Shown here: piece by piece, positions 49,710-55,221 of the stretch
Position numbering within the stretch: the stretch's first letter is position 1
Layout of the letters: each line of letters begins with the position of its first letter
Assembly (NCBI GenBank): GCA_019323515.1
Contig: JAHWHG010000019.1
Span: 1 to 55,221, forward strand
Reading direction: 5' to 3'
Source: Candidatus Woesearchaeota archaeon
Lineage (GTDB): Archaea; Nanobdellota; Nanobdellia; Woesearchaeales; JAHWHD01
Length of the DNA stretch: 55,221 nucleotides
Notes under the pieces: model-generated
What the model saw: the letters and a program-made list of their open reading frames with translations, nothing else
What the model was told of the DNA's origin: nothing
The model's database searches: none
Translations under genes and position numbers: made by a program

Positions 49710-50948
49710 TTATTTAATAATCCCAAAACCTATCAACCTAAACCTGTTACCTACTCTTCTAGAAATTGTAACCCTTGCACCTGAATCAGCACACACTGGA
49801 AGTTTTAGTTTACATTTAATCCTATCCTTTTGAAGTTCATAGACAACTCCAACAGTGGCTGAAGCGTTTACATTGAGCATGAGTATCTCCTTGAACTTGA
49901 TAGGATCAACAATTAAATCTTCTTTTGCACCAACAACCCTTTCAAGAAGATGGGTTTCAAGTGTCAAATCATAAAGTACAGCAGGCAGTTTCCCAGGAAG
50001 ACCAACAACACTTCCAGCTAATGAATCTGACTTTACAATCGCTGGGTCTAGTGACGTAAGGACACCAATAGAACCGCCAGGTGATACTTCCTTAACATCA
50101 GAGCCTCCTGTCTTTAGACTCACTATCTTTGTCTTGATAGGTTTCCATACTGCTTTGTTCTTCTCTTCAACCTTATATCCTGGCTTGATCTCAATCTCCT
50201 GGCCACTCTTGAACACGCCTTGAGTCAGTGCACCGCCAAGAACACCTCCAACCATCTTCTGAGGGTCAGAGCCTGGCTTGTTTATGTCAAATGATCTTGC
50301 AACAAGCATCATAGGGTTTGCCTTAGGGTCGCGTTTAGGTGTTGGGATATACTTTTCAATTGTTTCGATAAGAACATCAAGGTTTATGCCTAACCTTGCT
50401 GAGATTGGCACGATAGGTGCTTCTTCATATGCTGTCCCTTTAAGGAACTCCTTAATCTCTTCGTAGTTCTTGAGAGCTTCATCTTCAGTCACAAGGTCAA
50501 TCTTGTTCTGGATAATCACGACATTCTTTATCCCAGAAATCTCTAGAGCCATTAGGTGCTCACGAGTCTGAGGTTGAGGGCAGTGCTCGTTTGCAGCGAC
50601 TAACAATAAGGCGCCGTCCATAATTGTGGCACCTGATAACATTGTTGCCATTAAACTCTCATGGCCTGGAGCGTCAACAAAGCTTACTTTTCTCAGGACC
50701 TTTGATTCTGAGTTGCACTTGTCGCACTTTTCCTTTACAGTGTAAGAAGCAACACCTTTACACTTGCATTTTCTGAACATAGCATCTGCATAGCCAAGCC
50801 TGATAGTGATTCCGCGCTTGATCTCTTCAGAATGTGTATCTGTCCATTTCCCTGATAATTTCTCAGTAAGAGTAGTTTTACCGTGGTCTACATGACCGAC
50901 TAAGCCAATGTTGATTACAGGTTGTTCAGTGTCTTTCTTCTTTGCCAT
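49710..50948 (-). CDS. eif2g: Translation initiation factor 2 subunit gamma (412 aa)
   Basis: The GTPase core of aIF2, which carries initiator Met-tRNA to the small ribosomal subunit. It shows G1 G-H-V-D-H-G-K-T, G3 D-A-P-G-H-E, G4 N-K-I-D and G5 S-A-R. A zinc knuckle with C-K-C and C-D-K-C pairs lies near 58-80, and A-R-S-F-D-I-N-K-P-G marks domain 2. Length is typical. It ends the operon S6e, 33-residue peptide, aIF2-gamma, with 4 bases after the peptide's stop. Confidence 0.98.
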   Translation of the reverse strand: MAKKKDTEQPVINIGLVGHVDHGKTTLTEKLSGKWTDTHSEEIKRGITIRLGYADAMFRKCKCKGVASYTVKEKCDKCNSESKVLRKVSFVDAPGHESLMATMLSGATIMDGALLLVAANEHCPQPQTREHLMALEISGIKNVVIIQNKIDLVTEDEALKNYEEIKEFLKGTAYEEAPIVPISARLGINLDVLIETIEKYIPTPKRDPKANPMMLVARSFDINKPGSDPQKMVGGVLGGALTQGVFKSGQEIEIKPGYKVEEKNKAVWKPIKTKIVSLKTGGSDVKEVSPGGSIGVLTSLDPAIVKSDSLAGSVVGLPGKLPAVLYDLTLETHLLERVVGAKEDLIVDPIKFKEILMLNVNASATVGVVYELQKDRIKCKLKLPVCADSGARVTISRRVGNRFRLIGFGIIK

Positions 50949-50952
50949 GTTT

Positions 50953-51054
50953 TTACCAGATTATTACAGCGATTAAGATGAATAATATGCCTAAGCCGAT
51001 GCTTCCATATGCAATTATTTCATCTTTTGGAATTGATTTAATGTCGAGCTTCAT
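50953..51054 (-). CDS. 33-residue single-pass membrane peptide in the S6e-aIF2-gamma operon
   Basis: A short frame between S6e (2-base gap) and aIF2-gamma (4-base gap) reads M-K-L-D-I-K-S-I-P-K-D-E-I-I-A-Y, then a hydrophobic helix (about 16-33) ending in Trp. Its start follows the S6e stop directly. Gap-filling position, good start codon and membrane helix support a real gene. A reduced Sec61-beta-like protein is one possibility, from size, single helix and preceding K-D; I cannot confirm it. Confidence 0.6.
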   Translation of the reverse strand: MKLDIKSIPKDEIIAYGSIGLGILFILIAVIIW

Positions 51055-51056
51055 TT

Positions 51057-51545
51057 TTATTCAGTCTCTTTTGTCTCTTCTGTTTTTGTTTCTTGTTTTA
51101 CTTCTTCTTGCTTTGCTTCGCCTTCTGCAGGAGCTTTTGGTGCAGCTTCCTCTTTCTTCTCTTCAAATATGTTGTCTTTACCTATCTTTGTGGCTTTGAG
51201 GTTAATCTGTACAATCTTTGCATGGATTGTGTCACCGCATACAGTTCTTCTTTTCCTTAGACCTTTCTTGTAACGATGATGTTTCTTTCCTTTGATGGTG
51301 AAGCCAACTCCTTTTCCTGTTAAGATTTTTTTCCTTACAGGACCAGGTATCCCCTTTCTCATGGGAAATCCGCAGTAATCAGAGCCGCCTGTTATCTCAA
51401 ACTCGTAACCCTGCATGTCAATTGCTTCACCTTTGAATGTATCGCCAATCTTTTTGCCTGAAAAAAATTTAGCGTTCTGGTCTTTGACCTCTCTCTGGGC
51501 ACTTTTGCCAGACTTTGGGTCAGATATTACAATCTTGAATTCCAT
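51057..51545 (-). CDS. rps6e: 30S ribosomal protein S6e (162 aa)
   Basis: The small-subunit protein S6e of archaea and eukaryotes. The start is ATG 51545, giving M-E-F-K-I-V-I-S-D-P; GGAGG lies 11 nt upstream, and a further ATG at 51608 would add 21 untypical residues. Signatures include K-I-G-D-T-F, G-Y-E-F-E-I-T-G-G-S-D-Y-C-G-F-P-M-R and K-K-G-L-R-K-R-R-T-V-C-G-D-T-I. A 40-residue C-terminal extension rich in Glu, Lys and Ala is lineage-specific and probably disordered. Confidence 0.97.
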   Translation of the reverse strand: MEFKIVISDPKSGKSAQREVKDQNAKFFSGKKIGDTFKGEAIDMQGYEFEITGGSDYCGFPMRKGIPGPVRKKILTGKGVGFTIKGKKHHRYKKGLRKRRTVCGDTIHAKIVQINLKATKIGKDNIFEEKKEEAAPKAPAEGEAKQEEVKQETKTEETKETE

Positions 51546-51638
51546 CTTCCTTATACCTCCGAGGACTGTATTTAGTTTGGGCTGAAGAACATTAAACAGC
51601 CTCAGCATTCAGCCAATAATATTCAAGAAAAGGGGTTT

Positions 51639-51648
51639 ATTTATAAAG
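51639..51648 (-). promoter_or_regulatory. Probable TATA box of the S6e operon
   Basis: On the minus strand TTTATAAATA lies about 95 nt before the S6e ATG at 51545, implying a leader of roughly 70 nt that includes the GGAGG site. Confidence 0.45.
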
Positions 51649-51660
51649 ATTGTGGTAATA

Positions 51661-51669
51661 TTTAAATAC
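51661..51669 (+). promoter_or_regulatory. TATA box, gene at 51692
   Basis: TTTAAATAC starts 31 nt before the ATG; divergent from the S6e promoter. Confidence 0.55.
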
Positions 51670-51691
51670 TATAACTTCTAGGGTATATGCT

Positions 51692-52354
51692 ATGAAATGT
51701 CACATCTACCTGTTCAGGCATGGACAGACTTATTATAACAGGGACAAGAAGTTTACAGGATGGAAGGATTCTAGGTTAACGCCTTTAGGCAAGAACCAGG
51801 CTGCAAAGATTGCAAGGTTGTTAAAAGGTAAAAGGATAGATGTCGCTTATCAGACTAAATTGTCAAGGTCTAAGGATACATTGAAGATTGTCTTGAGGTA
51901 TCACCCAGAATGTAAGAAGGTAATAACTGATAACAGGATGATTGAGAGATGTTATGGTGAGATTGAAGGTAAGACGCATGAGGCATTTATTGAGAGAGAG
52001 GGTATTGACAGTTATAAAACGCTTCTACAATGGCATAAGATTGATCATCTTAGGGGTAAAGAAAGGAGAGAGTTCATAAAAAGGGTTGGTGAGGCTGAGT
52101 ATAAGATAATACATAGGAGTTATGGTGTCCCTCCGCCTGGAGGTGAAAGCATAAAAGCTGTTGAGAAAAGAGTTTTAAGCTTTATCAAGGATTTGTTAAA
52201 GAAGATTAAAAAAGAGAAAATTAATGTAGCAATATCTGCGCATGGGAATTCTATGAGGCCGTTTAGAAGGTATTTTGAGAAGTTCTCAAAGAAGAAGATG
52301 ATGGAACTTGAGAATCCTTGGGATGATTATTTTGATTATACAGTTGAGTGTTGA
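51692..52354 (+). CDS. Histidine-phosphatase superfamily, 2,3-BPG-dependent phosphoglycerate-mutase-like (220 aa)
   Basis: The phosphohistidine motif is L-F-R-H-G-Q-T (about 7-13). Further family marks are F-T-G-W-K-D-S-R-L-T-P-L-G, E-R-C-Y-G-E-I-E-G-K with the acid Glu, P-P-P-G-G-E-S and S-A-H-G-N-S-M-R. The match to GpmA-type phosphoglycerate mutase is close, so a glycolytic or gluconeogenic 3PG/2PG interconversion is likely, although general phosphatases share the fold. Length is slightly below the bacterial enzyme. Confidence 0.92.
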   Translation: MKCHIYLFRHGQTYYNRDKKFTGWKDSRLTPLGKNQAAKIARLLKGKRIDVAYQTKLSRSKDTLKIVLRYHPECKKVITDNRMIERCYGEIEGKTHEAFIEREGIDSYKTLLQWHKIDHLRGKERREFIKRVGEAEYKIIHRSYGVPPPGGESIKAVEKRVLSFIKDLLKKIKKEKINVAISAHGNSMRPFRRYFEKFSKKKMMELENPWDDYFDYTVEC

Positions 52355-52430
52355 TAGTGCGATAAAGTTTTTTTAATCGAAAAAAGAATTAAATTATAAA
52401 AATGAAATCATAAAAAAAATAAAAAATCGT

Positions 52431-53183
52431 TTATTCCTTTTTCTTCTTATGGCCTACAAATGATTCAAGGACTTCAAGCGGAATTGTAAAGATTACTGTG
52501 TTGCTCTGGTCAGAGCTCATGTCGTTTATGCTTTGCAATGTCCTTAAATGAAGCGCTCCAGGTGCTTTTGCCAATGTGTCTGCTGCTTTTGCCATGTTCT
52601 TTGAAGCAGTTACCTCACCTTCAGCCTTGATCACGACAGCTCTTCTCTCACGTTCAGCTTCAGCTTCTTTTGCGATTGTACGCTTCATCTCCATTGGAAG
52701 TTCGATATCCTTGATTTCTATCTTAGTAACATCAATCCCCCAAGGGTCGCTGTCCTTGTCTACTATAGACTTTATCTTTTTTGAGATGTTGTCTCGTTTC
52801 TGTAGGATGTCGTCAAGCTCAAACTCTCCTACAATGTTACGCATAGTAGTTTGTGCAAGCTGTGCCATTGCGTATCTATAATTTTCAACCTCAATCACTG
52901 CTTTCTCTGCTTTCTCAATCCTGTAATAAAGAACAGCGTTCACCTTGATTGAGATGTTATCTTTAGATACACAGTCCTGGCTTGGGACATCGACTGTCTT
53001 GATACGTATGTCGATCCTTTCCCAGCTTTGGATTATTGGTATTATAAGTCTTAACCCTGGCTGTCTTATGCCAGTATACTTCCCAAGTGTAAAGACAACT
53101 CCGCGTTCGTATTCTTTAACTACTTTCAAACTTGCTAAAATCAATAACAGAACTACTATCCATAAACTGCTGAATAAAACCAT
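52431..53183 (-). CDS. Slipin/stomatin-like SPFH protein (250 aa)
   Basis: An N-terminal membrane hairpin (about 3-17) is followed by the SPFH domain: V-V-K-E-Y-E-R-G-V-V-F-T-L-G-K-Y, R-Q-P-G-L-R, R-T/V-D-V-P-S-Q-D-C-V-S-K-D and W-G-I-D-V-T-K-I-E-I-K-D-I. Coiled-coil residues rich in Ala and Glu follow. The start is ATG 53183 because GGTGATG lies about 5 nt upstream. Slipins organise membrane microdomains and often pair with an NfeD-type protease, which is absent nearby. The length is typical. Confidence 0.95.
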   Translation of the reverse strand: MVLFSSLWIVVLLLILASLKVVKEYERGVVFTLGKYTGIRQPGLRLIIPIIQSWERIDIRIKTVDVPSQDCVSKDNISIKVNAVLYYRIEKAEKAVIEVENYRYAMAQLAQTTMRNIVGEFELDDILQKRDNISKKIKSIVDKDSDPWGIDVTKIEIKDIELPMEMKRTIAKEAEAERERRAVVIKAEGEVTASKNMAKAADTLAKAPGALHLRTLQSINDMSSDQSNTVIFTIPLEVLESFVGHKKKKE

Positions 53184-53237
53184 ATTTACATCACCGGATT
53201 CTTTAAATGTATACATATTAATAAATTATGCGAAATG

Positions 53238-53246
53238 TTTATAAAG
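53238..53246 (+). promoter_or_regulatory. TATA box, gene at 53269
   Basis: TTTATAAAG starts 31 nt before the ATG; leaderless transcript likely. Confidence 0.55.
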
Positions 53247-53268
53247 TGATTTTATATAACAGTCTTTT

Positions 53269-54759
53269 ATGGTAGATGCAAAGCTGTTAATTAAGCATGG
53301 ATTCATAGCATCAGGTGCTGCTCATAAGTATGCTGGAAAAAAGCCTGAAGAGATTGATGAGATAGCAGAAGCTGGAGATGCAGACCAAGAATCTTTTGAG
53401 GCTTTCAAGGGTAGTTTTGTTAACACAGGCTATCCAACGCCTTTGAAACACCTAAGGCTGATTATGGAGTCGCACACTGCAAATGTTGAGGAGGCTTATT
53501 TCTGGGTATTAAATAGTCTGAGGAATGATTGGGGGTTTCCTGATATTGTTAAGATTCATGATGTGTTTGCTGCATCGCAAAGCTCGAGCTTTTTTGGACA
53601 TGCTTCAGCAAGATTAGGTGTGATGCAGGACAGGGCTGCGCAGTACCTTAAATATATTGGTGACATGGTGAAAGGTTTGTTCCAGGTTGTAAGGGAGTTA
53701 AGGGCTTTGGATGAAAGGTTAGATTTTTATAATAAGGCTGCGAAAGGCGATAAAAGTGCCATGGTCACACTTAAAGGGGTTTATGTTGATGTTGTAGAGG
53801 GTGGTTCAAAGAATTTTTTGTCAGTCATAGGCATGGCGCAACAAGTCGGTTTTAGGACTCTTAAAGATCTTTTCTTTTCAATTAATCCAAAGACAAGTGA
53901 TGAGGTAGATGAGCTTGTTGAGACTGTGCCTGTCAATAAAAGGGTCAAGGCTATCTTAAAGAGAAAGTTATTGGCTTTCATGGTCTGGAAAGAAAAAACT
54001 TATTATGAACTTGATGTAACAAGAAAATGGAGGTTGAAGTTTCTTAAGCAGCATTATGAAGTAATAAGGATGTACATAAACTGGTTAAGGCCTTATATGA
54101 AGTATACGCAGATGCTTTCAATGGATACTAAGAGGATGGAGAGTCCTGATTTGGTATCAGCTTTTGAAGGTTCGATGCTTGAGGTTGAGGTTATGGCAAA
54201 GAAAAAGGCTGGAACATATTATTATGCTGTGGTTATTGTAAATTTCCTACACAGGACCAGTCCTACAATGCCGTTCATGCAGCCAGAGGAGTATCGGCAT
54301 AAAGGACCTTTGCATGTAGGTAAGATTGATATTAATTTCAGGGCATATGCCTGGACAGCTGAACAGGTACAGGCTTATCTTGATATGAAGAAGGAGGAGG
54401 ACCTAGAGTTGTTGAAATCCTTAAGCGGTTCAATCGAAGCATCATTGACTGCTCTTGGCAAGGATTTAGAGAATTATCTTGAAGAAGCTGGCGAGGCTAT
54501 TGAGGTTTCAATTGCTGGCAAGAAAAAAGAAGAAAAACCTCCAGAAAAGAATGTATGGGAAGAGATAAGCAAGACATTAAGAGGGATGCTTGGACCTTTC
54601 AAAGCATTAATCCCTAAAAAGGACAAAGTGAAAAAACCAGAAAAGCCTTCTCCGTATTTGTCTAAGCTGGATCAGGAAAGTGCTGCTAAGATAGCTAAGA
54701 AAGCAATGTGGGAGACCTATAAAAATTTTAAGAAAGCACATGGGATGTTATCATGGTAG
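53269..54759 (+). CDS. Large helical protein of unknown function (496 aa)
   Basis: Predicted almost wholly helical, with many aromatic residues (N-W-L-R-P-Y-M-K-Y, R-K-W-R-L-K-F-L-K-Q-H-Y) and a basic, proline-rich linker near 425-475. There is no signal peptide or clear membrane helix. I believe this type is found in other DPANN genomes paired with a short coiled-coil partner, but I cannot name a family. It overlaps the downstream gene by 7 bp, indicating coupling. Function unknown. Confidence 0.85.
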   Translation: MVDAKLLIKHGFIASGAAHKYAGKKPEEIDEIAEAGDADQESFEAFKGSFVNTGYPTPLKHLRLIMESHTANVEEAYFWVLNSLRNDWGFPDIVKIHDVFAASQSSSFFGHASARLGVMQDRAAQYLKYIGDMVKGLFQVVRELRALDERLDFYNKAAKGDKSAMVTLKGVYVDVVEGGSKNFLSVIGMAQQVGFRTLKDLFFSINPKTSDEVDELVETVPVNKRVKAILKRKLLAFMVWKEKTYYELDVTRKWRLKFLKQHYEVIRMYINWLRPYMKYTQMLSMDTKRMESPDLVSAFEGSMLEVEVMAKKKAGTYYYAVVIVNFLHRTSPTMPFMQPEEYRHKGPLHVGKIDINFRAYAWTAEQVQAYLDMKKEEDLELLKSLSGSIEASLTALGKDLENYLEEAGEAIEVSIAGKKKEEKPPEKNVWEEISKTLRGMLGPFKALIPKKDKVKKPEKPSPYLSKLDQESAAKIAKKAMWETYKNFKKAHGMLSW

Positions 54760-55196
54760 AAGTAATTGTGGAGGAACTTGAAAAGCTTTCACCAGAGGAA
54801 CGTCTAAAGAGGTTAGAGGAGTTAAAATTACAGCTTAGAAAAGAGAAAGAGAAACAGATACTGGCTGCTGAGGAGTTGATAAAAAAGACTAATGAAGAGA
54901 TTCACAGGCAGGAAGATGAGGATATCAAGAAGATGATGGATGATATTGAAGAATCTGATACGCTTGAAGAAACTGTCAAGGGCGAGGAACCTGAAGCTTC
55001 AGAACATCCCACTATGTATGATACTCCTAAAGATTTAGTTGATGAAAAACTTCAGAAGATTCAGGATGGATATCAAAGGTCAAATACTGATTCAAAGTAT
55101 GAAAACAAGGAAGCGCAAAAGATTTATAAGTCTGGTTCTGGAGTAAAGGCTGCTTCTGACAAGAACTGGGATGATTTAGGTTATAAGAAGAAATAA
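54753..55196 (+). CDS. Coiled-coil protein, partner of the 53269 gene (147 aa)
   Basis: Residues about 5-65 form a strong coiled coil rich in Glu, Lys and Leu (L-S-P-E-E-R-L-K-R-L-E-E-L-K), followed by an acidic low-complexity part and a lysine-rich tail (W-D-D-L-G-Y-K-K-K). Translation is coupled to the preceding gene by a 7-bp overlap. The stop codon TAA is the first unit of the terminal tetranucleotide repeat. It probably binds the 53269 product; that is inferred from coupling only. Confidence 0.8.
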   Translation: MVEVIVEELEKLSPEERLKRLEELKLQLRKEKEKQILAAEELIKKTNEEIHRQEDEDIKKMMDDIEESDTLEETVKGEEPEASEHPTMYDTPKDLVDEKLQKIQDGYQRSNTDSKYENKEAQKIYKSGSGVKAASDKNWDDLGYKKK

Positions 55197-55221
55197 ATAA
55201 ATAAATAAATAAATAAATAAA
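55191..55221 (+). repeat. Tetranucleotide repeat (AAAT)n at the window end
   Basis: The last 31 bases are almost eight uninterrupted copies of AAAT, beginning at the stop codon of the coiled-coil gene. It may be a true microsatellite or an assembly-edge artefact. Confidence 0.9.

Noticed and set aside
53320..53360. G-K-K-P-E in the 53269 protein as a copy of the array tag
   Set aside because: It is internal, lacks N-L-A-L-N-P-F and is a five-residue match expected by chance in Lys/Glu-rich sequence.

Overview
This 55 kb window is archaeal. It encodes aIF2-gamma, ribosomal protein S6e, an archaeal-type ATP-dependent DNA ligase and a PolX-PHP polymerase. It also holds a tRNA-Met interrupted by introns with bulge-helix-bulge features, and TATA boxes sit about 30 nt upstream of many start codons, which implies leaderless mRNAs. 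The AT-rich composition, short genes and many small orphan proteins suggest a DPANN-type lineage such as Woesearchaeota; that placement is inference. The left edge cuts a gene inside a repeated block and the right edge is a tetranucleotide repeat, so the window may be a whole contig broken at repeats.

Bases 1-12258 hold the most striking region: seventeen same-strand, overlapping paralogous genes. Each encodes a nearly invariant 15-residue N-terminal tag, a variable helical domain, and a Gly/Asp/Cys-rich beta-solenoid resembling the GXGXG fold of glutamate synthase and FwdC. No function is recognised. The tag is conserved at protein level while its codons vary freely. Most of the ribosome binding sites are written into the last codons of the preceding gene.

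12260-28540 is mixed housekeeping and accessory sequence: an MscS channel, a HIT protein, the twice-interrupted tRNA-Met, a bacterial-style FecR plus CHASE2-adenylate cyclase pair, PolX, DNA ligase, paired small membrane proteins, a class II ribonucleotide reductase with its cobalamin adenosyltransferase, and an AlkD-like DNA repair protein.

28793-32501 is a three-gene ABC-2 exporter operon followed by an APH-type phosphotransferase. A remnant of a second permease 3' end and a 20-nt direct repeat show that this locus was rearranged. 32976-38549 has a small acidic ORF, an Lrp-like regulator touching a giant 1271-residue protein with a C-terminal PHP phosphoesterase domain, and an AbrB-PhoU-like regulator.

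38623-43736 holds a GH114 lipoprotein, a Cys-rich FecR membrane protein, a flavodoxin-fold reductase and a run of tiny coupled genes, including a 46-residue Cys4 protein. 43820-49685 is a two-gene operon of GHKL-type (Hsp90/MutL/histidine-kinase fold) ATPases, the second 1393 residues long with membrane and coiled-coil segments. 49710-51545 is an S6e, 33-residue membrane peptide, aIF2-gamma operon. The right end has a phosphoglycerate-mutase-like enzyme, a slipin and a coupled pair of helical proteins of unknown function.
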